Part shown: piece by piece, positions 8,752-19,116 of the stretch
Numbering within the stretch: position 1 is the stretch's first letter
Layout: each line of letters starts with the position of its first letter
Assembly (NCBI GenBank): GCA_031177985.1
Contig: JAPSJW010000002.1
Coordinates: 565,693-629,692 of the forward strand
Source: Microbacteriaceae bacterium
GTDB taxonomy: Bacteria > Actinomycetota > Actinomycetes > Actinomycetales > Microbacteriaceae
Length of the DNA: 64,000 nucleotides
Reading direction: 5' to 3'
Notes under the pieces: model-generated
What the model was told of the DNA's origin: nothing
The model's input: only the letters and a program-made list of their open reading frames with translations
Database searches by the model: none
Made by a program: the position numbers and the translations under genes

Positions 8752-10080
8752 GTGGAAACGGTCCTGCTCTACCTCGTAGGCATCCTCGTCGTCGTGCTGG
8801 GGCTGGCCGTCTCGATCGGGCTCCACGAGATCGGGCACCTGGTGCCAGCCAAGCTCTTCGGCGTCAAGGTCAGCCAGTACATGATCGGCTTCGGCCCCAC
8901 GCTCTGGTCGCGGCGGCGAGGCGAGACGGAGTACGGCGTCAAGGCCATCCCCCTCGGCGGCTACATCTCGATGGCGGGCATGTTCCCGCCGGCGAAGCCG
9001 GGCGGGAAGGCGCGCAACGCGAGCACCGGCTTCTTCCAGACGCTCGTGCAGGATGCGCGCACCGCCAACGCCGACACGATCGCCCCGGGGGAGGAGTCCC
9101 GCACCTTCTACCGCCTGCCCGTGTGGAAGCGCATCATCGTGATGTTCGGCGGCCCGTTCATGAACCTCGTACTGGCGGTCGTGCTGTTCACGATCCTGCT
9201 CTGCGGATTCGGCGTCGCCCAGGCCACCACGACCATCGGCTCGGTGAGCGAGTGCGTCATCCCGCAGAGCTCCGAGCGCACCGAGTGCGCCGCCTCCGAC
9301 CCGGCCGCTCCCGGCAACGAGGCGGGCATCCTGCCCGGCGACACGATCGTGTCGGTCGACGGAACCGCCATCACCGAGTGGGATCAGGCGACCGCGCTCA
9401 TCCGCGCGTCGGCGGGGGACCCGCTCGACATCGTGGTCGAGCGCGACGGACGGCAGGTCGAGCTGACGGCGACGCCGCTCGCGACCGAGCGCTACGTCTA
9501 CGACGACCTCGGGCGCGAGGTCGAGGGCGCAGACGGACAGCCGATCGTGCAGGAGGTCGGGTTCCTCGGTATCGGCCCGGCGAGCGCGATCGTGCAGCAG
9601 CCGGTGACCGAGGTGCTCCCCATGGTGGGCACCAACATCGTCGAGGTGTCGAAGATCTTCCTGAACCTGCCGCAGCGGCTCATGGATGTGGCGGATGCCG
9701 CGTTCGGGGGAGCCGAGCGCGATCCGAACGGGCCGATCAGCGTGGTCGGGGTGGGCCGGCTCGCCGGCGAGATCGCGAGCATCGACACCATCCCGGTCGT
9801 CGAGCGCACGGCAGCCCTCATCGGCATCCTCGCGTCGCTGAACGTCGCGCTCTTCGTCTTCAACCTCATCCCGCTGCTCCCGCTCGACGGCGGGCACATC
9901 GCGGGTGCTCTCATCGACGCGGTGCGCCGCGGCTTCGCGCGCCTGTTCCGTCGCCCAGACCCTGGCCCGGTCGACGTCGCGAAGCTGATCCCGGTCACCT
10001 TCGCGGTCGTCATCCTCTTCGGCGGCATGAGCGCCCTGCTCATCTACGCCGACATCGTGCGCCCGATCTCGGTGCTCTAG
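8752..10080 (+). CDS. rseP: Site-2 zinc metalloprotease (RseP/Rip1 family)
   Basis: A 442-residue M50 intramembrane protease that cleaves membrane-bound anti-sigma factors and similar substrates. HEIGH at residues 25-29 is the zinc motif, in the first membrane helix. A PDZ-like domain lies around residues 180-260 and the second metal-ligand block LLPLDGGHI near 378. Membrane helices are at both ends. The position between dxr and ispG matches mycobacterial rip1. The GTG start was chosen because the -10 lies 6 nt before it and translation opens straight into the first helix. Confidence 0.94.
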   Translation: METVLLYLVGILVVVLGLAVSIGLHEIGHLVPAKLFGVKVSQYMIGFGPTLWSRRRGETEYGVKAIPLGGYISMAGMFPPAKPGGKARNASTGFFQTLVQDARTANADTIAPGEESRTFYRLPVWKRIIVMFGGPFMNLVLAVVLFTILLCGFGVAQATTTIGSVSECVIPQSSERTECAASDPAAPGNEAGILPGDTIVSVDGTAITEWDQATALIRASAGDPLDIVVERDGRQVELTATPLATERYVYDDLGREVEGADGQPIVQEVGFLGIGPASAIVQQPVTEVLPMVGTNIVEVSKIFLNLPQRLMDVADAAFGGAERDPNGPISVVGVGRLAGEIASIDTIPVVERTAALIGILASLNVALFVFNLIPLLPLDGGHIAGALIDAVRRGFARLFRRPDPGPVDVAKLIPVTFAVVILFGGMSALLIYADIVRPISVL

Positions 10081-10111
10081 GCGTCTCCAGCGACCGTTCA
10101 CCGGCCGCCCG

Positions 10112-10117
10112 TAGACT
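10112..10117 (+). promoter_or_regulatory. -10 box of ispG
   Basis: TAGACT ends 6 nt before the GTG start codon of ispG, so transcription probably begins at the start codon. No clear -35 is seen. Confidence 0.5.
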
Positions 10118-10123
10118 GCTGAC

Positions 10124-11272
10124 GTGCCCGCAGTCAATCTCGGAATGCCGAAAGTCCCCGAGGTCCTCGCCCCGCGGCGCAAGACCCGCCAGATCAAGGT
10201 CGGCAAGGTCCTCGTCGGCGGCGATGCCCCCGTCAGTGTGCAGTCGATGACCACGACGCAGACGACCAACATCAACGCGACCCTGCAGCAGATCGCCGAG
10301 CTCACGGCGACCGGCTGCGACATCGTGCGCGTCGCCGTCCCGCATCAGGACGACGCCGACGCGCTCAAGATCATCGCGATGAAGAGCCAGATCCCGGTCA
10401 TCGCCGACATCCACTTCCAGCCTCGCTACGTGTTCGCGGCGATCGACGCGGGCGTCGGTGCCGTGCGGGTCAACCCCGGCAACATCAAGAAGTTCGACGA
10501 CAAGGTCGGGGAGATCGCGAAGGCGGCGAAGGACGCCGGCATCAGCATCCGCATCGGCGTCAACGCCGGCTCGCTCGACCCCAAGATCCTGCAGAAGTAC
10601 GGCAAGGCGACCCCGGAGGCGCTCGTCGAGAGCGCGGTGTGGGAGGCGAGCCTGTTCGAGGAGCACGACTTCCACGACTTCAAGATCTCGGTCAAGCACA
10701 ACGACCCGGTCGTCATGGTCAAGGCGTACCGCCTGCTCGCCGAGCAGGGCGACTGGCCGCTCCACCTCGGGGTCACCGAGGCGGGTCCTGCTTTCCAGGG
10801 CACGATCAAGAGCGCGACCGCCTTCGGCATCCTGCTCTCCGAGGGCATCGGCGACACCATCCGCGTCTCGCTCTCCGCTCCTCCCGCCGAGGAGGTCAAG
10901 GTGGGCCTCAAGATCCTCGAGTCGCTCAACCTGCGCGAGCGCAAGCTCGAGATCGTCTCCTGCCCCTCCTGCGGACGTGCCCAGGTCGACGTGTACACGC
11001 TCGCCAACGACGTGACCGCGGGGCTCGAGGGCATGACCGTGCCGCTGCGCGTCGCCGTCATGGGCTGCGTCGTCAACGGACCCGGCGAGGCCCGCGAGGC
11101 CGACCTGGGCGTCGCGAGCGGCAACGGCCGCGGTCAGATCTTCGTCAAGGGCGAGGTCATCAAGACCGTGCCGGAGGCCGAGATCGTGCAGACGCTCATC
11201 GAGGAGGCGAACCGCCTCGCGGCGGAGATGCCCGCGGGCGCTGTCGGTGCGCCGCTCGTCGTCACCGCCTGA
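10124..11272 (+). CDS. ispG: 4-hydroxy-3-methylbut-2-enyl diphosphate synthase
   Basis: 382 residues. This is the iron-sulfur enzyme of the non-mevalonate pathway that converts MEcPP to HMBPP. The [10 protein letters not shown] block is near the N-terminus, VRVNPGNI sits in the barrel, and the cluster ligands lie in SCPSCGR and [11 protein letters not shown] in the C-terminal domain. The length is typical. It has its own leaderless-type promoter, so it need not depend on rip readthrough. proS follows after about 30 bp. Confidence 0.96.
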   Translation: MPAVNLGMPKVPEVLAPRRKTRQIKVGKVLVGGDAPVSVQSMTTTQTTNINATLQQIAELTATGCDIVRVAVPHQDDADALKIIAMKSQIPVIADIHFQPRYVFAAIDAGVGAVRVNPGNIKKFDDKVGEIAKAAKDAGISIRIGVNAGSLDPKILQKYGKATPEALVESAVWEASLFEEHDFHDFKISVKHNDPVVMVKAYRLLAEQGDWPLHLGVTEAGPAFQGTIKSATAFGILLSEGIGDTIRVSLSAPPAEEVKVGLKILESLNLRERKLEIVSCPSCGRAQVDVYTLANDVTAGLEGMTVPLRVAVMGCVVNGPGEAREADLGVASGNGRGQIFVKGEVIKTVPEAEIVQTLIEEANRLAAEMPAGAVGAPLVVTA

Positions 11273-11303
11273 CCGGCCGACCCGCGCCGCTAACATGGGG
11301 CGG

Positions 11304-13064
11304 GTGTCCACGCGCCTCTCCAAGCTCTTCGTCCGCACTCTCCGCGAGGACCCCGCCGACGCCGAGGTGACGAGCCACCGGCTCCTCGTGCGCGCCGGGT
11401 ACATCCGGCGTCAAGCACCCGGCATCTTCGCCTGGCTGCCGCTCGGGCTCAAGGTGAAGGCGAAGGTCGAGCGGGTCATCCGCGAGGAGCTCGAGGCGTT
11501 CGGAGCGCAGGAGGTGCACTTCCCTGCGCTGCTGCCCCGCGAGCCCTACGAGGCCACCGGCCGCTGGGTGGAGTACGGCGACGGCCTGTTCCGTCTGCAG
11601 GACCGCAAGGGAGCGGACTACCTGCTCGCTCCGACCCACGAGGAGGTCTTCACCCTCCTCGTGAAGGACCTCTACTCGTCGTACAAGGACCTGCCCCTGT
11701 CGATCTACCAGATCCAGGACAAGTACCGGGATGAGGCGCGACCTCGCGCTGGCCTCCTGCGCGGCCGCGAGTTCACGATGAAGGACTCCTACTCCTTCGA
11801 CTACACGGATGAGGGACTCGACGTCTCGTACTCCCAGCACCGCGACGCCTACGAGCGCATCTTCCAGCGGCTGGGACTCGAGTACGTCATCGTGCAGGCG
11901 GATGCCGGGGCGATGGGCGGGTCGCGCAGCGAGGAGTTCCTGCACCCGACCGCGATCGGCGAGGACACCTTCGTGCGCTCCGAGGGCGGCTATGCGGCCA
12001 ACGTCGAGGCGTACACGACCGCCGTCCCCGAGGCGATCCCCTTCGACGGCCTCCCCGAGCCCAGGGTGCTCGACTCGCCGGACTCGCGCACGATCCAGAC
12101 CCTCGTGGACCTCGCGAACGACCGGTACCAGCGCGAGGACCGTCCCTGGACGGCGGCCGACACGCTCAAGAACGTCGTGCTCGCGCTCACCCACGTGGAC
12201 GGCACGCGCGAGGTCGTCGTCATCGGCGTGCCCGGGGACCGCGAGGTGGACGCCAAGCGCGTCGAGGTCGCCTTCGCGCCCGCCGAGGTCGAGCAGGCGA
12301 CGGAGGCCGACTTCGACCGGTTCCCGGGGCTCGTCAAGGGGTACATCGGGCCCTGGTCGGCCACGGGACCCGTGCTCGGCGAGGACTCCGCGACGGGGCT
12401 GCGCTATCTGCTCGACCCGAGGGTCGTGGACGGCACGGCCTGGATCACCGGCGCCAATGCCGACGAGAAGCACGTCTTCGGTCTGGTCGCCGGGCGCGAC
12501 TTCACGGCAGACGGCTACGTCGAGGCGGCGGAGGTCAAGGCGGGCGACCCTGCTCCCGACGGCTCCGGTCCCGTCGAGCTGGCCCGCGGCATGGAGATCG
12601 GACACGTCTTCCAGCTCGGCCGCAAGTACGCCGAAGCGCTCGGACTGAAGGTGCTCGACGAGAACGGCAAGCTCGTCACCGTCACGATGGGCTCGTACGG
12701 CATCGGGGTCACCCGCATCCTCGCCGTCATCGCCGAGGCGAACAACGACGAGCGCGGCCTCATCTGGCCCGCCGAGGTGTCGCCGTTCGACGTGCACGTC
12801 GTCGCCACCGGCAGGGACGACGGCATCTACCGCATCGCCGAGAACGTGGTGGCCGACCTCGAGGCCAAGGGTCTCGACGTGCTGTACGACGACCGCCCGA
12901 AGGTGTCGCCCGGTGTCAAGTTCGGCGACGCCGAGCTGCTCGGCGTGCCCGTGATCGTCATCGTCGGCCGCAATGCGGGCGAGGGTCAGGTCGAGCTCTG
13001 GGATCGTCGCACCGGCGAGCGCGAGAGCGTCGACATCGCCGCGGTCGCCGAGCGCCTGGGCTGA
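11304..13064 (+). CDS. proS: Prolyl-tRNA synthetase
   Basis: 586 residues. A class II synthetase of the bacterial type, with the motif 1 and 2 regions at the N-terminus ([19 protein letters not shown], then [18 protein letters not shown]), an inserted editing domain around residues 230-385, motif 3 (GSYGIGVTR) and an anticodon-binding domain ([10 protein letters not shown] onward). The GTG at 11304 is preferred over the ATG at 11295 because it aligns with the family start (STRLSKLF) and TAACAT (11291-11296) ends 7 nt before it; the ATG would overlap the -10. Confidence 0.95.
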   Translation: MSTRLSKLFVRTLREDPADAEVTSHRLLVRAGYIRRQAPGIFAWLPLGLKVKAKVERVIREELEAFGAQEVHFPALLPREPYEATGRWVEYGDGLFRLQDRKGADYLLAPTHEEVFTLLVKDLYSSYKDLPLSIYQIQDKYRDEARPRAGLLRGREFTMKDSYSFDYTDEGLDVSYSQHRDAYERIFQRLGLEYVIVQADAGAMGGSRSEEFLHPTAIGEDTFVRSEGGYAANVEAYTTAVPEAIPFDGLPEPRVLDSPDSRTIQTLVDLANDRYQREDRPWTAADTLKNVVLALTHVDGTREVVVIGVPGDREVDAKRVEVAFAPAEVEQATEADFDRFPGLVKGYIGPWSATGPVLGEDSATGLRYLLDPRVVDGTAWITGANADEKHVFGLVAGRDFTADGYVEAAEVKAGDPAPDGSGPVELARGMEIGHVFQLGRKYAEALGLKVLDENGKLVTVTMGSYGIGVTRILAVIAEANNDERGLIWPAEVSPFDVHVVATGRDDGIYRIAENVVADLEAKGLDVLYDDRPKVSPGVKFGDAELLGVPVIVIVGRNAGEGQVELWDRRTGERESVDIAAVAERLG

Positions 13065-13082
13065 TCGTCGCGGACGAGGAAT

Positions 13083-13111
13083 GGCGCCGCCCCCTCGTGG
13101 GGAGCGGCGCC
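13083..13111. terminator. Bidirectional terminator between proS and phosphoesterase gene
   Basis: GGCGCCGC-CCCC (13083-13094) pairs with GGGG-a-GCGGCGCC (13099-13111) around a TCGT loop: 12 GC-rich pairs with one bulged A. A pyrimidine-rich tract follows on the + strand. It lies between the convergent stops of proS and the phosphoesterase gene. Confidence 0.75.
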
Positions 13112-13128
13112 CTTCCTCTCGCGCTCGG

Positions 13129-15588
13129 CTAGCCTCGTCGGCCGCGCAGGCGCATCATCAGGAGAGCTCCGCCGCCCAGGATCAGCAGCGCGGCGAAGCC
13201 GAGGATCCACGGCTGCAGGTCGGCTCCCGTGGAGGCGAGGTCGTCGCCATCGCCGTCGACGTCGCTCGGAGCGTCGGGCGCTCCGCCGTCACCGGGGCCG
13301 CCGGCCGGCGGTTCGGTGGGGTCGACGACCGCAGGGGCGACCGTGATCGTGCCCGCGACCGGCTCGGACACCCGGTCGCCGAACCCCTGCACCACCGACA
13401 GCTCGTAGGCGCCGGGCTCGAGGGTTGCAGCTGCCGCCGACGGGCCGACCTCCAGGGTCCAGATGCCGTCCTCGCCGACCACCGCGGTGCCGGCGAGGTC
13501 GCCCGACAGGGTGACCGTGGCGCCGGGGGTGCCGGTGCCCGAGAGCGTCTCGAACTCGGTGCCCGCGGGCAGCGGCGACTCGGGGAAGTGTGCGGTGAGT
13601 CCGTCGAGCGCGGGACGGGCGGTCAGCCACTGCTCGGGGCTCGTCGGGTGGTCGATGACACGCGTCTCACCGATGCAGCCGTTCCAGCCGTTCCGGGCGG
13701 CGTCGTCGACGAAGTCGGCGCCGAGGATCCACGGCATGTCCTCGTTCAGGCTGTGCCCGAGCGTGTCGAGCGCGTTGCGCAGCACCGGCGCCCCGTCGAC
13801 GTACATCGTCGTCTTGCTGGTGGCGGGGTCGTTCACGAGCGCGACATGCACCCAGCGGTCCAGGATGATCTCGCCCGACCAGGAGGTGCGGTCGCCCTTC
13901 GTCGTCTCCACGGGCACCTCGGTCCACTGGAACTCGCGCAGGTTCGAGATGCCGAGCGCCGCCGGCGACGCGGTGTAATCCCATCGCGACCACGGCATGC
14001 CGGGCAGCTGGGAGCGGTTGCCCGAGCGCACGATGGCCTTCGACCACTGGTTGGCCGGGGCCGTCCACGAGGCGTCGACCCGCAGGAAGGTCTCGATCGT
14101 GTACCCGTTCTCGAGGTTCGCGTCGTTGACGGCAGCGGCCGCATCCGTCGCGAGGTAGCTGAACCGGTCGGTGCGCTGGTCGGCGTTCGCGAAGCAGACC
14201 GCGGCTCCATCCGCCGAGTAGGGATTCGCGTCGGAGGTCACGGTGACGTCGCCCTGCTGGGCGGTGTCCGAGCCGGACTCCGCGATCGATACCCGGTGCA
14301 GGTCCGCATCGCCCGCGATGTCCTCGAAGGTCTGACCCTCGGCCACCACGCCCTCCGCGTCGCCGAAGCGCCAGTGGGCGAGCGTGCCGTCGACCTCGAT
14401 GAAGTCGTCGCGACTGCCGGGCTGCTCGAGTCCGACGGGATCGGGGCCCTCGAAGCCGTCGAGCAGGATGTCGCGGGCGCGCTGCGTGAGCGACGGCTCG
14501 TCGGCGGTGCCCGGTCCGAACTCGGGTGCGAAGTCCGCGAAGCGCTCCTCGAAGTCGATGTCGATCGTGAACTGCTGGTGCGGCTCCTCGAGGAAGGCCT
14601 GGTCGTAGGAGGTCAGCAGCTCCTGCGGCTTCGAGACCACCCACGGCGAACCCGTCTGCACGGCGATGCTGCCGTTGGTGAGGTCGAACTCGAACAGGCC
14701 GAGGTAGCCGTTCCCGCCCTCATAGGCCATCTGGTAGTCCATGAGGATCTGGTGCACGGGGTGACCCGCGTCGTTGGTCTTCGTCAGCTGCGTCGAGCCG
14801 TGGAAGTGCCCGTTGAGGGTCAGGAAGATCTGGTCGTTGCTGCGGATCAGCTTGTCCCAGAGCTCGAGCCCGTACTCGGTCTCGCGCGGCGAGATGCCGT
14901 CGGGCTCCACGTTGAGGAGGCTGTGCGTCGTGAAGATCGTGGGCAGGGTCGGATGCGCGTCCAGCACGCCCTGCGCCCAGGCGATCGTCTCGTCCGAGGC
15001 CCGCCAGGGCAGCGCGAGCACGAGGAACTGCTGACCCTCGGCCTCGAAGACGTGGTACTGGCTGAAGCCCGTCGCGTCGCTTCCGCCGTAGCTGGACTGG
15101 CTCGCGGCGCGCTCCGTGCCGAACCACTGCATGTACGGCTCCTGGGTCAGGTCGTAGTCGGTGTCGTCGAGGGAGTCGTCCGAGTTCCGCACGTCGTGGT
15201 TGCCGGCGAGGATCGAGTACGGCACGTCCGCGTTCTCGAGGTTCTCCATCGCGACGTCGGCCGCCTCCCACTCGCCGGGAACGGTGACCCGGTCGACGAC
15301 GTCGCCGAGATGGGCGACGAACGGGATGTGCAGGTCGTCGGCGTTCTCGGCGAGCCAGGCCGTCTGAGTGCGGTAAGGGTCGCTGCCGTACCGAGGCAGG
15401 AACTGGTCGGCGGAGTACCGGGAGTAGAACTGCGTGTCGGGGAGCACCGCGAAAGTGAAGCGCGACGCGAGCTCGTCCTCGGGAGCCGCAGCGGCGGTCG
15501 CGGGCAGCGAGGCGAGCGACGTGCCGACGGCGAGTGCGGCGACAGCGGCCGGAGCGGCGAGACGTCGGCGGGAAGGCGAAACGGGCAC
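13129..15588 (-). CDS. LAXTG-anchored metallophosphoesterase with LamG-like and Ig-like domains
   Basis: An 819-residue surface protein. After a signal peptide (about residues 1-35) comes a calcineurin-like phosphoesterase domain (about 45-340) with PDTQFY, LGDVVDR, LAGNHD and NGHFHG metal-ligand blocks. A concanavalin/LamG-like domain (about 395-650), an Ig-like domain (about 660-740), a Pro/Gly/Asp linker and a C-terminal LASTG, hydrophobic stretch and RLRGRRG tail follow. LAXTG is the motif used by class E sortases of high-GC actinobacteria, so the enzyme is probably linked to the cell wall. The phosphoester substrate is unknown. The GTG start gives a complete signal peptide. Confidence 0.9.
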   Translation of the reverse strand: MPVSPSRRRLAAPAAVAALAVGTSLASLPATAAAAPEDELASRFTFAVLPDTQFYSRYSADQFLPRYGSDPYRTQTAWLAENADDLHIPFVAHLGDVVDRVTVPGEWEAADVAMENLENADVPYSILAGNHDVRNSDDSLDDTDYDLTQEPYMQWFGTERAASQSSYGGSDATGFSQYHVFEAEGQQFLVLALPWRASDETIAWAQGVLDAHPTLPTIFTTHSLLNVEPDGISPRETEYGLELWDKLIRSNDQIFLTLNGHFHGSTQLTKTNDAGHPVHQILMDYQMAYEGGNGYLGLFEFDLTNGSIAVQTGSPWVVSKPQELLTSYDQAFLEEPHQQFTIDIDFEERFADFAPEFGPGTADEPSLTQRARDILLDGFEGPDPVGLEQPGSRDDFIEVDGTLAHWRFGDAEGVVAEGQTFEDIAGDADLHRVSIAESGSDTAQQGDVTVTSDANPYSADGAAVCFANADQRTDRFSYLATDAAAAVNDANLENGYTIETFLRVDASWTAPANQWSKAIVRSGNRSQLPGMPWSRWDYTASPAALGISNLREFQWTEVPVETTKGDRTSWSGEIILDRWVHVALVNDPATSKTTMYVDGAPVLRNALDTLGHSLNEDMPWILGADFVDDAARNGWNGCIGETRVIDHPTSPEQWLTARPALDGLTAHFPESPLPAGTEFETLSGTGTPGATVTLSGDLAGTAVVGEDGIWTLEVGPSAAAATLEPGAYELSVVQGFGDRVSEPVAGTITVAPAVVDPTEPPAGGPGDGGAPDAPSDVDGDGDDLASTGADLQPWILGFAALLILGGGALLMMRLRGRRG

Positions 15589-15788
15589 TGAGATCCGTTC
15601 TCGAAGGGGATGGGGACGGCCTCAACGGTGGGGAGGAGGGGTTAATGCCGGGCGACCCGCCGGTGGATCGACGCTGAACCCGAGAGGACGCCGACGTGAT
15701 TTAGCGCGTCCCGCACCCGGCGGGTACGGTGATCAGGCGGCACCCGCCGCATAGTCTCGGCACGTCTCTCCCGGGGGTGGACCCGCAC

Positions 15789-16778
<990 letters not shown>

Positions 16779-16785
16779 GAGGGTC

Positions 16786-17673
16786 GTGGCAGGCCTGCTC
16801 CGCCGCGTCAAGACGCGCCTGTCGATCACCGCGCACCGCAAGGTGCGCGGCCTGCTCGACGGCGAGTACGTGTCGGTGTTCCACGGCCGCAGCATGGACT
16901 TCGACGACCTGCGCCCCTACGTGCCGGGCGACGAGCTGAAGGACATCGACTGGAAGGCGACGGCCCGCCACGGGCATCCGCTCACGAAGCGCTACATCGC
17001 CGCGCGCAAGCACACCCTCGCCCTCCTCGTCGACACCGGTCGCAACATGGCGGCGCTCGCCGCGAGCGGCGAGGTGAAGCGCGACATCGGCATCGAGGTG
17101 GCGGGGGCGCTGGCCTACATCGCCTCCCGGCACGGCGATCAGGTGTGCCTCATCGCGGGGGACGCGACGCACACCGAGTTCCGCACACCCGGCTCCACCG
17201 AGGCGCATCTCGAGCGTCTGCTGCAGCTAGTGCATTCCTCGACCTCGCTCGCGTCCGGACCGAGCGACCTCACGAAGCAGCTGGCGTTCACCGCCTCGCG
17301 GCTGACCCGGCGGATGATCCTGCTGATCGTCGCCGACGACCGCGAGCTCGGCGACCGGGAGCGTGACCTCCTCGCGCGCCTCTCGGTGCAGCACGAGATC
17401 CTCTGGATCACGATCGGCGATGCCGACCTCATGCGCGAGGAGTGGTCCAGCCGGTCGATGCACGACGTCGGGACGGAGTACTCGCTGCCCGCCTTCGTGC
17501 GCGGCGACCGCGCGCTGCGCGAGGAGTTCGCGTCCTCGGTGGCGCTGTCGGCGGCGCGCAGCGAGGACTTCCTCGAGGCGCTCAGTATCAGCAGCGAGCG
17601 GGTCGTCTCGACCGCCGACGTGCTGCCCGGGCTGTTCCGCCTGCTCGAGAGGCACAAGCGTGCCCGACGGTGA
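16786..17673 (+). CDS. DUF58 domain protein
   Basis: 295 residues, GTG start with TAGGAGGG upstream and 7 bp after moxR. The DUF58 signature YVPGDELKDIDWKATAR is at about residues 45-61, and the C-terminal half folds like a VWA domain. DUF58 proteins accompany MoxR ATPases and VWA proteins; their biochemical action is not known. No membrane helix is evident. The end overlaps the next gene by 14 bp, pointing to a single operon. Confidence 0.92.
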   Translation: MAGLLRRVKTRLSITAHRKVRGLLDGEYVSVFHGRSMDFDDLRPYVPGDELKDIDWKATARHGHPLTKRYIAARKHTLALLVDTGRNMAALAASGEVKRDIGIEVAGALAYIASRHGDQVCLIAGDATHTEFRTPGSTEAHLERLLQLVHSSTSLASGPSDLTKQLAFTASRLTRRMILLIVADDRELGDRERDLLARLSVQHEILWITIGDADLMREEWSSRSMHDVGTEYSLPAFVRGDRALREEFASSVALSAARSEDFLEALSISSERVVSTADVLPGLFRLLERHKRARR

Positions 17674-18133
17674 GTTCTTCCCGCCCGAGCAGTACTCGGC
17701 CCTCTGGCCGATCCTCGGAGTCGTGATCGTCGCGGTGCTCGTGACGTTCTACATCCTGCTGTTCCGGCTCACCCGGCCACCGCGCAGGCCCCATCCGCCC
17801 GCGCACGGCGCCTTCGACGTGCCTCCGACGTCGACCGAGCTGCGCCGGCAGTACCTCGACCTGATCGCCTACGTCGAGGACCAGCACCGGCGCGGCGCGC
17901 TGCCGACCCGTGAGGCGCATCAGCGCCTCGGCGTGCTCGTGCGCGAGTTCACCTTCACCACGAAGGGCGAGCGGGTGCTGCAGATGACCCTCGAGGACCT
18001 GCACCGTGCCGACCAGCGGGAGCTCGCGCGCGTCGTCGAGCGGCTCTACCCCGGATCGTTCGCACCCGACCCGAGCGACACCGTGCAGAGCGCCGCGGGC
18101 CGCGCCAGGGAGCTGGTGCAGCGGTGGAGCTGA
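17660..18133 (+). CDS. Small membrane protein of the MoxR/VWA operon
   Basis: 157 residues from a GTG inside the end of the DUF58 gene. One membrane helix (about residues 14-36, WPILGVVIVAVLVTFYILLF) is followed by a Pro-rich basic stretch and a cytoplasmic helical domain of about 100 residues. Its place matches the DUF4381-like small protein of MoxR/VWA operons, but I do not recognise the family for certain. The 3' end overlaps the next gene by 10 bp. Confidence 0.82.
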   Translation: MPDGEFFPPEQYSALWPILGVVIVAVLVTFYILLFRLTRPPRRPHPPAHGAFDVPPTSTELRRQYLDLIAYVEDQHRRGALPTREAHQRLGVLVREFTFTTKGERVLQMTLEDLHRADQRELARVVERLYPGSFAPDPSDTVQSAAGRARELVQRWS

Positions 18134-19116
18134 TCTTCTGGTGGATGCCGCTGGTCTGGCTGGCGGTCGTGGCCGCGGTCGCCGGCGGGGTCGTGCTGCT
18201 GCGACGCAGGCTCAGGCGCAGCCGAGAGGACGCCCCGCCCATCCCGGTGGCGCACGCCGACCGGCTGACGAGACTGCCCGGCTACCGTGCAGCCCTCGGG
18301 CGCTTCGCCGGCCTGCTGGCCGCGACCGCGGCACTCGTCGGCATCGCCTTCGCGGGTGCCGTCGGGCTCACGATGCGCCCCGCGTCCGTCGACGTGGTGC
18401 ATCCCGATCTCAACAACCGCGACATCGTGCTCTGCCTCGACGTCTCCGGCTCGATGATCGAGTACGACCGTGAGCTCATCGAGGTGTTCGGCACCCTCGC
18501 CGAGCAGTTCACGGGGGAGCGGATCGGCCTGGTCGTCTTCAACGCCTCCGCCGTCACCTACTTCCCGCTCACGACGGACTACGACTACGTCATCGAGCAG
18601 CTCGCGCGCCTGGACGGGGAGTTCGAGAGCGAGGACTCGTCGTACTACGCGGGCACGCTGATCGGCAACGGCTCCTCGCTCATCGGCGACGGCCTCGCCT
18701 CGTGCGTGCTGCGGTTCGACAACCTCGACTCGGAGCGGTCGCGCTCGGTGATCCTCGCAACCGACAACCTGCTCGCGGGCGATCCGATCTTCGAGCTGGA
18801 GGATGCCGCAGACCTCGCGGCGGAGCGCGACGTGCGGGTCTACGGACTGAATCCGGGCGACACGAGCGCGAAGGACTATCTGGACGAGCTCGCGATCGAG
18901 TTCGAGAACGCCGTGACGGCGACCGGCGGCGCCTACTACCCGCTCGACGACCCCGCTGCGGTGCCCGCCATCGTCGAGCGGATCAGCGCGGAGCAGGCCG
19001 CCCTGCTGGAGGGCCCGACGCAGCTGGTGTACGACGACCAGCCGGCCGTGCCCTTCCTCGTCGCGCTGGGCGGCTTCGCCGGCCTGCTGCTGCTCGCGAG
19101 GAGGCTGCAGCGATGA
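18124..19116 (+). CDS. VWA-domain membrane protein 1 (BatA/BatB-like)
   Basis: 330 residues. Two N-terminal membrane helices (about 6-28 and 58-82), an extracytoplasmic von Willebrand A domain (about 98-295) and a C-terminal helix. The MIDAS motif is intact (DVSGS). The layout is that of BatA/BatB proteins, which bind partners through a metal site. It follows the small membrane protein with a 10-bp overlap and overlaps the second VWA gene in ATGA. Its partner is unknown. Confidence 0.9.
   Translation: MELIFWWMPLVWLAVVAAVAGGVVLLRRRLRRSREDAPPIPVAHADRLTRLPGYRAALGRFAGLLAATAALVGIAFAGAVGLTMRPASVDVVHPDLNNRDIVLCLDVSGSMIEYDRELIEVFGTLAEQFTGERIGLVVFNASAVTYFPLTTDYDYVIEQLARLDGEFESEDSSYYAGTLIGNGSSLIGDGLASCVLRFDNLDSERSRSVILATDNLLAGDPIFELEDAADLAAERDVRVYGLNPGDTSAKDYLDELAIEFENAVTATGGAYYPLDDPAAVPAIVERISAEQAALLEGPTQLVYDDQPAVPFLVALGGFAGLLLLARRLQR

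Noticed and set aside
7387-10323. A 978-codon minus frame that reads through the kinase
   Set aside because: The part beyond 8664 is antisense to rip and has no homology. The kinase starts at the ATG 8664 after a -10.
11295-11297. ATG as start of proS
   Set aside because: It overlaps the TAACAT -10 and adds three residues before the family start. GTG 11304 fits better.
12973-15591. An 872-codon + strand frame opposite the phosphoesterase
   Set aside because: It contains no recognisable domain and mirrors codon bias of the minus-strand gene, whose motifs and signal peptide are clear.
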